Assembly: GCA_947456005.1 (NCBI GenBank)
Contig: CANGRP010000002.1
Span: 1 to 38,757, forward strand
Direction: 5' to 3'
DNA: 38,757 nt
Source: Caulobacteraceae bacterium
Lineage (GTDB): Bacteria > Pseudomonadota > Alphaproteobacteria > Caulobacterales > Caulobacteraceae
The notes beneath the pieces were generated by a model, which was not told where the DNA came from, did no database searches, and saw only the letters and a list, made by a program, of their open reading frames with translations. A program made the position numbers and the translations under genes. Shown piece after piece: positions 18,740 through 27,839 of this stretch. Positions within the stretch are counted from its first letter, which is position 1; the number at the start of each line of letters is the position of its first letter.

Positions 18740-18897
18740 GTACCAGACACTCCGGGCGTATCAGATGGATTGAAACTCCACCGACATCGCTGCACGTCGA
18801 ACCGCATGCAGCCAGAGGGACCCGGGGACCCCGGTCTAGGTGGTGGTCGAACACGCCGACGTCAACCGTCTCGAACAGGGTCGGACTCGACGCCCGC

Positions 18898-20328
18898 TCA
18901 GGCCCGTCCGAACGTCCCCAGCTCCGCGCGGCGACCGAAGACCCAGCGGTTCACGGCCAGGCCCAAGCCGAGGCAGGCGATCAGGGTCACCAGCATCAGG
19001 TGGATGTAGTGGACCGGCGTCCAGACGAAGGTGAAGACGGCGTAGAGGCCAACGCCGAACACCACGGCGGTCATGGCGGCGCGGGCGTCCACGTTGCGGA
19101 AGACCAGCCCCAGGATGAAGGCGGACAGGATGGGCATCGAGAGCAGACCATTCAGCTGCTGCACCAGGTTGATGATCGAGACGGCGCCTGAATAGACCGG
19201 GACCAGGGCGATCGACACCGCCATGAACACCAGCGAGATCATGGTGTTCAGCCGCTTCACGTCCGGCTTCGGGGCGATGTAGGGCTCGTGCAGGTCGCAG
19301 ACATAGAGGGTGACCGACGAGTTCAGAACCGAGGTGTAGCTGGTCAGGACGGCGGCGGCCATGAAGGCGGCGAAGGCGCCCGACAGCCAGGAGGGCATGA
19401 CCTCGGCCACCACACGGCCATAGGTGGCGTCGCCGATGTCGCCGAACAGCTTGTAGGCGCAGACCCCGGGCACCACGACGATGGCTGGCACGAAGAGCAG
19501 GCGGATGACCATGGCCGCAATCACCCCCTTCTGGCCCTCGCGCAGGGTCGGAGCCGCCATGGCCCTCTGGGTGATGGTCTGGTTGGTGGACCAGTAGAAC
19601 ATCTGGATGAAGAGCATTCCGGTCAGCAGGGTCGGCCAGGGAATGGGGCTCTCCGGCCCGCCGATCATGGTGAGCCGCTCGGGCGGTATGCCGGAGAAGT
19701 CGAAGTTGATGGCCGCCAGGGCCAGCACCGTCACCGCCGCCGCCATGCCCAGGACGCCCACGCCGGCGAGGGTGTCATAGACCGCCACGGCCCGAAGGCC
19801 CCCCAGGACGGTGTAGGCCGCCCCCACCGCTGCAATGCCGCCGGCCAGCACCATCAGGGGCGGGCTGTTCGCGATCATGGTCGAGAGGAAGAGGGCCCCC
19901 GTATAGGTCATGATCGGCAGGTAGATGAAGACATTCCCCAGCAGGAACAGCAGCGAGACGGTCGCCCTCAGCCCCTTGGACCCGTACTTCCGCTCAAGCA
20001 GCTCGGTCGTGGTGGTGCAGTTGTTACGGTAGTAGATGGGCAGGAAGACGAAGGCCAGGATCGCCAGGCCCGCAACGGCCGCCAGCTCCCACCAGGCGAG
20101 CAGCAGCATCTGGTTGCCGTTCATGCCCACCAGCTGGTCTGTGGACAGGTTGGTCAGGGTGATGGAGCCGGCCACGAATGGCCAGGACAGGTTCCGCCCC
20201 GCCAGGAAGAACTCGCTGTTGCTGTCCGTGGAGCGCCCGCCCATGCGGCGCACCTGCCACCAGGTCGCCAGGGCCATCAGCCCGGTCAGGACGGCGAAGA
20301 CGCCCCACTGGATCGCATTGGTCGTCAT
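18898..20328 (-). CDS. Sodium:solute symporter (SSS family)
   Basis: 476 aa. SNSEFFLAGRNLSWPFVAGSITLTNLSTDQLVGMNG; YWSTNQTITQRAMAA. Confidence 0.93.
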   Translation of the reverse strand: MTTNAIQWGVFAVLTGLMALATWWQVRRMGGRSTDSNSEFFLAGRNLSWPFVAGSITLTNLSTDQLVGMNGNQMLLLAWWELAAVAGLAILAFVFLPIYYRNNCTTTTELLERKYGSKGLRATVSLLFLLGNVFIYLPIMTYTGALFLSTMIANSPPLMVLAGGIAAVGAAYTVLGGLRAVAVYDTLAGVGVLGMAAAVTVLALAAINFDFSGIPPERLTMIGGPESPIPWPTLLTGMLFIQMFYWSTNQTITQRAMAAPTLREGQKGVIAAMVIRLLFVPAIVVVPGVCAYKLFGDIGDATYGRVVAEVMPSWLSGAFAAFMAAAVLTSYTSVLNSSVTLYVCDLHEPYIAPKPDVKRLNTMISLVFMAVSIALVPVYSGAVSIINLVQQLNGLLSMPILSAFILGLVFRNVDARAAMTAVVFGVGLYAVFTFVWTPVHYIHLMLVTLIACLGLGLAVNRWVFGRRAELGTFGRA

Positions 20329-20436
20329 GATCGGCCGCCCCCCAACAGCGGCGCCAGTCTAGGCGCAAACCTCCGCCGCCGCATACAGATACTGGAGGAG
20401 GCGCCGCACCCCTCCGGCCCGGGGCTGCACCCGGTC

Positions 20437-20517
20437 CACCTCCCCCTGGGGGGAGGAATGAGAGCGCTCAATTGCTCCCCCAAGGGGGAGCTGGCGGCGA
20501 AGCCGACTGAGGGGGTC
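20437..20517. repeat. Dispersed compound palindromic intergenic element (second locus)
   Basis: cacctccccctggggggaggaatgagagcgctcaattgctcccccaagggggagctggcggcgaagccgactgagggggtc. Same order and motifs as 90-168. Confidence 0.85.
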
Positions 20518-20526
20518 TGCGACCCT

Positions 20527-21612
20527 TCAGTCGCCGGGGCGCCGAGCTGGGGGCATGCTGGAGATCCAGGCCTGGACCAGCTCGACCCCCTCCTCGTGGA
20601 CCAGGGTGCGTCCCAGTTCAGGCATCATGACGCCGGGCTCGCCGGAGGCCATGCGGAAGGCCAGGATGGAGCGCTCGGGGTGGCCGGGGTCGATGGCCAC
20701 CGAGAGGCCGCCCGAGCCCCGGCCGGCGGCCACCGGCGGCTTGCCAACGCCCAGGGCGGCGGGCCGGGTCTCGTCCGCCGTCAGGAAGAGGCCTGAATTG
20801 CTCGCCGAGCCCGCCGGGCTGTGACAGTGGCCACAGTTGACGTCGAGGTAGGCCCGGGCGCGGGCCTCCAGGGGCTGGGCTGCATCGTTCCAGGCGGCGA
20901 GGCGGGGCAGGGCCTCCGGGGCAGGCGCGCCCTCCAGAAGGCCAGCCCGGCTCCAAAGGGCGAGCAGATTGGCGCGGCCGCCGCCGGCCTGGGCCACCTC
21001 GTGGTTCAGGTTCCAGGCCTTGGGGCCAATAGGGGAGACCGCGCCTTCGACCTGATGGCAGGTCTTGCACTGGTTCTGGTTAGGCACGGCGTAGTCGAGG
21101 GCGACCTCCCGGCCCCCAGGGTCGGTGAATCGGACCGGCACGCGGGCTCCGGCGCGCTTCAGGACGGCCTCGGTCCCCTCCGCATTCCAGACATAGGTCT
21201 GGGCCGTCCAGCCCAAGGCCTTCCGGATCAGAAGGCGGGTCTCGACCTTGCGCACGTCGTGGTCAGGGCGCCGCAGGTCGGCGGGATAGGCGAAGGTCTT
21301 CACCAGGACGGCGCCCGCCGGGAAGTCGAGGACGCCCGTCGCCGTGTAGCCGATCCGCCGGCCGTGCGGGGTGAAAACGAAGCGGTCCTTTTCCGCATGG
21401 TCGGTGAACAGGGGCGTGACCAGGTCGTAGGGCGCCACCCGGCCGTTGGGCCGGTCGGCGCCGGCGTCCAGGAAGAGGCGATAGTCAGACAGGCGCGGGG
21501 CGGGTGCGTCGGCCAGCACGAGGTCGAGGTTCACCCCGGGCTGGGGGGCGGCGGCGCCCAGGCCCGCCAGAGTGGCGAGCAGGATGGCCGGCGGGAGCAG
21601 GCCTCGCCTCAC
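20527..21612 (-). CDS. Diheme c-type cytochrome-like exported protein (HNE_0200/SO_2930-type family)
   Basis: Signal peptide MRRGLLPPAILLATLAGLGAAA and two CxxCH motifs (NQNQCKTCHQVEGAVSPIGPKAWNLN; DVNCGHCHSPAGSASNSGLFL). ATGA overlap with the upstream beta-helix gene. Confidence 0.85.
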   Translation of the reverse strand: MRRGLLPPAILLATLAGLGAAAPQPGVNLDLVLADAPAPRLSDYRLFLDAGADRPNGRVAPYDLVTPLFTDHAEKDRFVFTPHGRRIGYTATGVLDFPAGAVLVKTFAYPADLRRPDHDVRKVETRLLIRKALGWTAQTYVWNAEGTEAVLKRAGARVPVRFTDPGGREVALDYAVPNQNQCKTCHQVEGAVSPIGPKAWNLNHEVAQAGGGRANLLALWSRAGLLEGAPAPEALPRLAAWNDAAQPLEARARAYLDVNCGHCHSPAGSASNSGLFLTADETRPAALGVGKPPVAAGRGSGGLSVAIDPGHPERSILAFRMASGEPGVMMPELGRTLVHEEGVELVQAWISSMPPARRPGD

Positions 21613-22817
21613 GGGCGGGCGGGCTCAAGGCTGACCGCAGGGGGCTCGGCGAAGGTGGCGTCGATGACGCTGGCGCTCACGGTCGGGGCGGCGGCGTCGA
21701 CCTGGCCCGGGCCCGGGAGGTTCAGGTTCAGGACCGGTCCGTCGGCCAGGCGCACCTTTACCTCTGCGGGCTTGCCGCCGGCGGCGCGCACGCCGTCCCA
21801 GACCAGGGGCGGCAGGGGCCCGCCCAGGGCCTTGGCGATCTCCGGGCCGCCGGGGAACTTCGGATCCCAGCCGTTGCGACCCAATCGGTTGTCGCGGACG
21901 ACGATGTCGCGCGGCAGAGGATTGTACGTCGGGTCATTGAAGGCCTGGGTGTAACTCACCAGCATGACCCCGGCGCTCTGGTTGCCGGAAATCGCGTTGT
22001 CGAAGACATGGACGTTACGGTTGGCCATGACCATCACCCCCGTCCCGTTGGGCACGCTGGCGACGATGTTGCCCTTGGGGGCGAAGTTGGGCGTGTCGTT
22101 GTCCGCAATCCGGTTGCGGAAGACCCGGGTCGAGTGCCCGCCCATCTGCGGCAGGTTGGGCAGGTCGAACACCAGGATCCCGGCGGTGTTGCGGGTGGCG
22201 ACGTTGTCGTGGACGTCGGCGAACATGGAGTTCTCGATCTCGATCCCGGCGACGTTGAACTCCGCCCGGCTGTTGCGGACGATGATGTACCTGGACTGAC
22301 CGACATAGACGCCGGCGTCGGAGGCGCCGCGCACCAGCACTCCGTCAATCAGCACCCTCTGGGAGGAGACCGGATAGACCCCGTAGGCGCCGTTGGTCTC
22401 CTTCGGACCGCCGGTCCACTCGACCCGCAGGTTGAGGTAGCGGATGTCGTCGGCGCCCTTGGACTTGATCCCGTCGCCGCGGGTGTCCTCCACCGCCAGG
22501 TCCTTCACCGTGACCCGGTCGGAGGTGATGAGAAGGCCCTCGCCCGCCCCCTTCTGGCCCTTGAAGGACAGGACGGTGGCGTCCGGTCCGGCGCCGGCGA
22601 CCGTGACCCCGTCTACGTCTAGGGACAGGCCGTCGGTCAGGTCAAAGCGGCCGGCGGCGATCTGCACGGTGTCGCCAGGCCTGGCATCGAGGAGGGCGGT
22701 CTGGAGACGTTCCTGGGCGTCGGGGCCGGGCGTCACCACCAGGGTGGCGGCCTCTACGGCCCCGGAGGCCGACGCAAGCACGGCGGCGACGGCGAGACAG
22801 ACGGTGATCCTGGACAT
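21609..22817 (-). CDS. Exported right-handed parallel beta-helix repeat protein
   Basis: Signal peptide MSRITVCLAVAAVLASASGAVEA. LQTALLDARPGDTVQIAAGRFDLTDGLSLDVDGVTVAGAGPDATVLSF, then repeated turns (VYVGQSRYIIVRNSRAEFNVAGIEIENSMFADVHDNVATRNTAGILVFD...). Confidence 0.88.
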   Translation of the reverse strand: MSRITVCLAVAAVLASASGAVEAATLVVTPGPDAQERLQTALLDARPGDTVQIAAGRFDLTDGLSLDVDGVTVAGAGPDATVLSFKGQKGAGEGLLITSDRVTVKDLAVEDTRGDGIKSKGADDIRYLNLRVEWTGGPKETNGAYGVYPVSSQRVLIDGVLVRGASDAGVYVGQSRYIIVRNSRAEFNVAGIEIENSMFADVHDNVATRNTAGILVFDLPNLPQMGGHSTRVFRNRIADNDTPNFAPKGNIVASVPNGTGVMVMANRNVHVFDNAISGNQSAGVMLVSYTQAFNDPTYNPLPRDIVVRDNRLGRNGWDPKFPGGPEIAKALGGPLPPLVWDGVRAAGGKPAEVKVRLADGPVLNLNLPGPGQVDAAAPTVSASVIDATFAEPPAVSLEPARP

Positions 22818-22976
22818 GGCTTCCCCCTGGCGGACCCCTGGCGACGCGGACGCCAAAACCCTCAGGGCCCCATGTTACGGCCTGTCGCCGGCCTGTCCAG
22901 AAGGCGGGGCGGCGCGCTTGTCCACCCCGTCGGGATCACTTACGGTGTACGGGAAAACCTCCACGGGAGAACCGAC

Positions 22977-23837
22977 ATGAGCCGCAATCCCCAATCCGAG
23001 GCCCTTCAGGACCGCTATGCCGAGAACGGCGGGGTGAAGATCCACTACGTGGTCGGGGGCGAGGGCCCGCTGGTGGTGATGATCCATGGGTTCCCGGATT
23101 ACTGGGCCACATGGAAGCCCCTGATGGGCGCCCTGCAGGCGGCGGGCTACCGCACCGCCGCCCTCGACGGGCGCGGCTACAACCTCTCGGACAAGCCGGA
23201 GGGGGTGGACGCCTACGCCATGCCCCACCTGATCGGCGACGTGGCCGCCGTCATCGCCGCAGAGGGGGTAGTGGACGCCATCGTGGTGGGCCACGACTGG
23301 GGCGCAGCCATCGCCTGGCAGGTGGCCATTCACCGGCCCGACCTGGTCAGCCGGCTGGTCATCATGAGCGTGCCCCATCCCACCGGCTTCGGCCGGGAGA
23401 TGGCCGGCAACACCGAGCAGCAGAAGAACAGCCAGTACGCACGCGACTTCCAGACCCCGGGGTTCGAGAAACACCTCACCGCCGAGGGCCTGGCCGGCTG
23501 GGTGAAGGAACCGGCGGAGCGGAGCGGGTATGTCGAGGCCTTCCGGCGCTCCAGCCTGGCGGGGATGCTGAACTATTACCGGGCCAACTACCCTTCGGGA
23601 GGGGATGGCGCGCCGGCCGTCACCGCGCAGGACCTCCCTCCCATCCAGGCGCCGGTCCTGGTCATCCACGGGATGCAGGACAAGGCCCTGGCGGCGGCCG
23701 GCCACGCCGGGACCTGGGACCACGTGGCCCGGGATACGACCCTGCTGATGATCCCCGACGCCGACCACTTCGTGCAGCACGACGCCGAGGCCCTGGTGAA
23801 CCGCACCGTCCACAGCTGGTTGGCGGATCGCCGCTGA
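22977..23837 (+). CDS. Alpha/beta hydrolase (epoxide hydrolase-like)
   Basis: LVVMIHGFPDYWATWKPLMGAL (HGxP), VVGHDWGAAIAWQVA nucleophile elbow with Asp, C-terminal DADHFVQHD. Confidence 0.92.
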   Translation: MSRNPQSEALQDRYAENGGVKIHYVVGGEGPLVVMIHGFPDYWATWKPLMGALQAAGYRTAALDGRGYNLSDKPEGVDAYAMPHLIGDVAAVIAAEGVVDAIVVGHDWGAAIAWQVAIHRPDLVSRLVIMSVPHPTGFGREMAGNTEQQKNSQYARDFQTPGFEKHLTAEGLAGWVKEPAERSGYVEAFRRSSLAGMLNYYRANYPSGGDGAPAVTAQDLPPIQAPVLVIHGMQDKALAAAGHAGTWDHVARDTTLLMIPDADHFVQHDAEALVNRTVHSWLADRR

Positions 23838-23844
23838 GGCGGGA

Positions 23845-24789
23845 TCAGGCGGTGTTGACGGTATTGGACCGGATGGCGGAGCTGCCGTCGTTTGCAAGGT
23901 CCCTGCGTGTCGCCTCCAGGCTGAGCGGCCCCTTCAGCTGCGCATTGACAAGGTCGATCCCGGCCCGGCGGCTTCCGCGGGCGAGCAGGTAGCGAAGGGA
24001 AATGCGCTCGTGGTCCGCAGCGTCCGGCTGGGTCCCGTGCAGGGTGCAGGCATGCCACATGGCGGCGAAGCCGGCGTCGCCTGTCAGGATGATCTGCCGG
24101 GCGGTCATCTCCTGATCTCGCCCGTCGCCATAGGTCCAAAGACCGCCTTCCCTGCGGACCAGTTGGTGAGGAAAGATCGTCCCGCCGAACCTGTGGGTCC
24201 CTTCGAGCAGGAAGAGCGGCGCGTCCACCTCCGTGACCTTGTGAAGGTAGATGTAGAGGGTCAGGAAATCCGCAGGGCGGTCTGGGTAGTCGATCAGGTC
24301 CTGGTGGAAGTCGATCCCGTAGAAGTAGGTGACATCCCTGTACTCCGGCCGGACATAGGGACCCAGGTTATTGACGGGGTTTCCAAGGATTCGCTTCCTG
24401 AGCCACTCGGGGACAGAGCTCTGCGGAACGCCACAGACAATCTTGCGGTTGAGGATCACGAAGTCCTCACCCAGCACGGCGCCGACGGCCTCGCGGATGG
24501 CCGGAGAGTCTTCCACGAATCCGACCTGGTCGCTGAACCGGTCCAGCAGGTTACGACCGGGCCGGGGACTGACCCCGGTGTACAGGGGATTGGCGTCGAA
24601 CTCCGCTTCACTGAGGAAGAGACGGTGATCGAAGTCCCGATCGTCCCGTATGCTCTGCAGCAGGCGTTGCGCGGCCACGGGGTCCAGCGCCTCGGGAAAC
24701 AGATAGGCGCCCCCGGCCTCGAGGGCCGCGATTGCGGGATTCAGGGGTTCTGTCGGCGAGGACCGGAGGGCGGGTGTGCTCAGAGACAT
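23845..24789 (-). CDS. Phytanoyl-CoA dioxygenase-like Fe(II)/2OG oxygenase
   Basis: DFHQDLIDYPDRPADFLTLYIYLHKVTEVDAPLFLLEGTHRFGG, with distal TGDAGFAAMWHACTLHGTQPD...RISLRYLLARG. Confidence 0.82.
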   Translation of the reverse strand: MSLSTPALRSSPTEPLNPAIAALEAGGAYLFPEALDPVAAQRLLQSIRDDRDFDHRLFLSEAEFDANPLYTGVSPRPGRNLLDRFSDQVGFVEDSPAIREAVGAVLGEDFVILNRKIVCGVPQSSVPEWLRKRILGNPVNNLGPYVRPEYRDVTYFYGIDFHQDLIDYPDRPADFLTLYIYLHKVTEVDAPLFLLEGTHRFGGTIFPHQLVRREGGLWTYGDGRDQEMTARQIILTGDAGFAAMWHACTLHGTQPDAADHERISLRYLLARGSRRAGIDLVNAQLKGPLSLEATRRDLANDGSSAIRSNTVNTA

Positions 24790-25913
24790 GTGATGATCCT
24801 CCTCAGGCCGCCGCAAACCCGGTCTACCTCGTGGTCATCCATATCGGATGCAAAGGGTAATCCGAGGCTGGAGCGAGCGAGATCTTCGGTATGGGACAGG
24901 TCCCCCCTGGGACAGTCGCGGAAGGCGTCCGAGGCGTGACAGCCGCGCCCCCACCACGCCCGGGTTTCGATTCCAAGCGTTTCGAGGGCTTCCGCTGCAG
25001 GCGCCGCCCAGGGACCTGGAAGCTGGACGACGCAGACACTGGTCACCCACTGTAAACTCCAGCCCCGCTGGAAGAGGATCCCCGGCTCGAGGGCGAGGCT
25101 GAGGCGCATGCGCTGGCCGACCCTCTGGAAGCTGCGCCGGTCGGCCTCCCATGCGTCCAGAGCGGCGTGTCCGACCGCTGCGGAATACTCGGAAAGCTTC
25201 GCGTTGGTTGCGAGGCCCCGGGCGTTCCGGTCTCCCCGGAAACCGTAGGTCGTGAGTTCCCGGACCCGGTCCGCCAATGCGCCGTCTTCCGTGGCGAGGA
25301 AGCCGCCCTCTCCGATGCCGAGGGCCTTGGTCGCATGGAGGCTCACCACGAGGGGCAGTCTCGCATCCCTCGCCTGATCAAAGGCCGCCGCCGCGTCGAT
25401 CAGGACAGGGACGCCCGTCTCCGCCTGGAACGCCAGCCAGGCGTCGACGTCTGGCATTTGACCGAACGGAGCAACCAGGAGGACGGCCTCAACGGCGCCG
25501 GGCGCGCGGCGAAGCTCCGCCTTGACCCTTTCCGGATCGAGCATCGAGGTCTCCGGGTCGACATCCAGGAACCATGGGGTGAGCCCTGCCTCTGTCACCG
25601 CATGGGCGCTGGCGACAAAGGTCCAGGCGGGCATGGCGCAAAGCCCGCCCTCCCCTGCACCCAGCGCCCGCAGGGTCAGGCTCAGGCCCTGGGTGGCGTT
25701 GACCATTGTGACAACCCGGGTAGGCCCAGCGAACCTGCCGGCGAGGCGATCTTCGAAGCCCCGGAGAAGGGGCCCGAAATTCGAGTACCAACGATTGGCG
25801 TCGATTTGCGAGAGCCAGGGCAGGAGAGCCTGAACTGCGGGCAGCCGGGGGCGGGAGACGGGAAGGCGCGACGCCGTCGGAGCCAGGTTGGTCAAAGTTG
25901 CGGCAAGAACCAA
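24780..25913 (-). CDS. DegT/DnrJ/EryC1/StrS family PLP-dependent aminotransferase
   Basis: MVNATQGLSLTLRALGAGEGGLCAMPAWTFVASAHAVTEAGLTPWFLDVDPETSMLDPE; SLHATKALGIGEGGFLATED (PLP lysine region). Confidence 0.9.
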   Translation of the reverse strand: MVLAATLTNLAPTASRLPVSRPRLPAVQALLPWLSQIDANRWYSNFGPLLRGFEDRLAGRFAGPTRVVTMVNATQGLSLTLRALGAGEGGLCAMPAWTFVASAHAVTEAGLTPWFLDVDPETSMLDPERVKAELRRAPGAVEAVLLVAPFGQMPDVDAWLAFQAETGVPVLIDAAAAFDQARDARLPLVVSLHATKALGIGEGGFLATEDGALADRVRELTTYGFRGDRNARGLATNAKLSEYSAAVGHAALDAWEADRRSFQRVGQRMRLSLALEPGILFQRGWSLQWVTSVCVVQLPGPWAAPAAEALETLGIETRAWWGRGCHASDAFRDCPRGDLSHTEDLARSSLGLPFASDMDDHEVDRVCGGLRRIITCL

Positions 25914-25965
25914 TTCGGCCTCTCGGTGCCCGCGTGAATTCCAGCATCACTGTCCAGCGACAGGG

Positions 25966-25973
25966 TTAACCAA
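25966..25973. promoter_or_regulatory. Candidate CtrA half-site (TTAACCAA)
   Basis: TTAACC motif about 50 bp upstream of the aminotransferase start (25913). Confidence 0.3.
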
Positions 25974-26028
25974 ATATGAAACCGAGGTCGCGCGGCGGGG
26001 CTGCAGAGCGGCGAATGCGGGCGGGGGT

Positions 26029-27708
26029 TCAGCCGGAAGCTGCGTTGGCCCACTGTTCGAACATGCGACGATACTCCGCTTCCAGCCTGCGGGTGAAGCC
26101 GGCCTCGTCCCGGTAGGGTGAAGCCTCAAAGCCGGGCCTGACGCGCTGCCGAAGGGCGTCGAGCGCCTGGTAGTCCGAGGTCAGCTCGAGCGCCCGCACG
26201 ACATAGTCCGGCCAGCTATCCGCCACCAACTCCGGCAATCCACAGGGAAGGACGGCGTAGATTCCGATCCGGGCGTAGAAGTCCGCACCCCGGAGCGTCA
26301 GGACCGGAACGCCATTGGAGATGGCGTCCAGGGAAGTGGTCCCGCCGGGACACGGCGACGGGTCGAGCGCCAGGTCGATGTCCTGGAACTCCTGAAGGTA
26401 TTGTGGGCCCGTACTGTGCGCCCGGAATTCGAGCTGGCCAGGGTCCACGCCAAAAGCGGCGAACCGGGCCTGGGTGGCCCGGCGCAGGGCCGGATCCTCG
26501 AAGTACTTGTACTTGAGCACCAGCCGGTCGGCCGGCCTCTCAAAAAGGATCGCCGACCATGCGGCGATGGTCTCATCGGAAAGCTTGATGGGATTGTTGA
26601 AGCACCCGTAGGTCACATAGCCCTTCTGCAGGGCGGGGGTTGTCGCCACTTCAGGCCTGGCCGGGAGCGGACGGAAGGGGGCCGTGATCGGGCCGATTTC
26701 CCAGATCTTCTCGACGTAAAGATCCTGCTCCTCTCCTGAGACAAGGCCATCCGGATGGAGAACGAAATCAACCTCCCTTATTCCAGTGGTAAATACAAAA
26801 TTGATCCATTGGCACTGTATTGGCGCCGGCTTGAACAGAAGCGCCTCGATCCGGCTTCCGGCTGTGTGTCCCCAAAGTTCAATAATGATATCTATCTTAT
26901 CTTTATTAATTCTCTCCGCCATTTCAAATGAATCGAATTGGCTACAATCGATCATGTTCACATGATTGATTGTGTTCGAGTCTGAATTTATGCCTTGAAC
27001 ATAAACGAAGATCTCGAATTTATCCTGATCGTGAGACTCGAGGACGGGAAGAAAGAACTGGGCCAGCTGTATTCCGGAGATCGCAGGGGCGACGTAACCG
27101 ATCCGGATCTTCCGGTCAGTCTCGCGAGAGTTGCCGAGGGAGAACGGCCGAGCCTTGAGAATGCCCGCCGTGCGGCGCGCCCAGTCGCTGGTCTGTCGCT
27201 TCACGAGCTCGCCACGACCTGGGGCGTGAAAGGTGGGAAACAGAAGGAACTGGGAGATGTTCGGATCGTCGAACAGGTCGCCGCACAGACGGAAGACGTC
27301 CAGCGCCTCCGGGACACGGCCCTGATGCTGCAGGGACAGGCCATACTGGATCAGGGGGCGGACTTTCGGATCATCCAGGTCAATCGCGAAACTGTAGGCG
27401 AGCGTCGCAGCCGACATGACATTTGCCGAGTAGAAGAGATTGCCGGTCTCGAACGCGTAGACCCTGTCCTGCTTCAGTTTAGGGATGTCGACGCCGTTGT
27501 GTTCCAGGATCCGTAAGGCGTGAAGGTTCCTGGCATCCGTCAGGGCCAGCCGGTGCTCGGCCAGCCGTCCTGACCCGAGGAGGGCGGAGGCCAGCCAGTA
27601 GCGCGGCTCGAGGTCCGGAGTGGCCGACGCGACGATATCCGAGAGAATGGGGACAGCCGCCTCCGGATTCCGGCCCCGGATCAGCGAAACGGCCAGATCG
27701 AGAGTCAT
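26029..27708 (-). CDS. SPINDLY/OGT-like (GT41-type) protein glycosyltransferase with N-terminal TPR-like region
   Basis: KIDIIIELWGHTAGSRIEALLFKPAPIQCQWINFVFTTGIREVDFVL; TYGCFNNPIKLSDETIAAWSAIL; IDLALDPSPCPGGTTSLDAISNGVPVLTLRGADFYARIG. Confidence 0.9.
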   Translation of the reverse strand: MTLDLAVSLIRGRNPEAAVPILSDIVASATPDLEPRYWLASALLGSGRLAEHRLALTDARNLHALRILEHNGVDIPKLKQDRVYAFETGNLFYSANVMSAATLAYSFAIDLDDPKVRPLIQYGLSLQHQGRVPEALDVFRLCGDLFDDPNISQFLLFPTFHAPGRGELVKRQTSDWARRTAGILKARPFSLGNSRETDRKIRIGYVAPAISGIQLAQFFLPVLESHDQDKFEIFVYVQGINSDSNTINHVNMIDCSQFDSFEMAERINKDKIDIIIELWGHTAGSRIEALLFKPAPIQCQWINFVFTTGIREVDFVLHPDGLVSGEEQDLYVEKIWEIGPITAPFRPLPARPEVATTPALQKGYVTYGCFNNPIKLSDETIAAWSAILFERPADRLVLKYKYFEDPALRRATQARFAAFGVDPGQLEFRAHSTGPQYLQEFQDIDLALDPSPCPGGTTSLDAISNGVPVLTLRGADFYARIGIYAVLPCGLPELVADSWPDYVVRALELTSDYQALDALRQRVRPGFEASPYRDEAGFTRRLEAEYRRMFEQWANAASG

Positions 27709-27786
27709 TGGAGCCCCCTCCTTCCGAGCAACGGAGACCTTGGGTCCCGAGGGGGCTCAGTCGTCGTCGAATCCCCTAAACATGCG

Positions 27787-27794
27787 TTAACCAT
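27787..27794. promoter_or_regulatory. Candidate CtrA half-site (TTAACCAT)
   Basis: Exact TTAACCAT in the divergent intergenic region 27709-27839. Confidence 0.35.
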
Positions 27795-27839
27795 AGTCTT
27801 GCGACTGTCAGGCTGGCTATCTCCAACTGCGGTGACCTC

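Noticed and set aside
18781-18850. GGGACCCGGGGACCCCGG palindromic stretch as a terminator
   Set aside because: No adjacent T-tract on either strand; probably just GC-rich intergenic sequence.
18740-18897. Possible yybP-ykoY manganese riboswitch upstream of the terC-like gene
   Set aside because: Considered because Alx/TerC genes often have one, but I could not trace the conserved motif convincingly; needs an Infernal/Rfam search.
19288-20796. 502-aa plus-strand ORF opposite the SSS symporter
   Set aside because: Antisense shadow ORF with biased composition, running through the intergenic palindrome.
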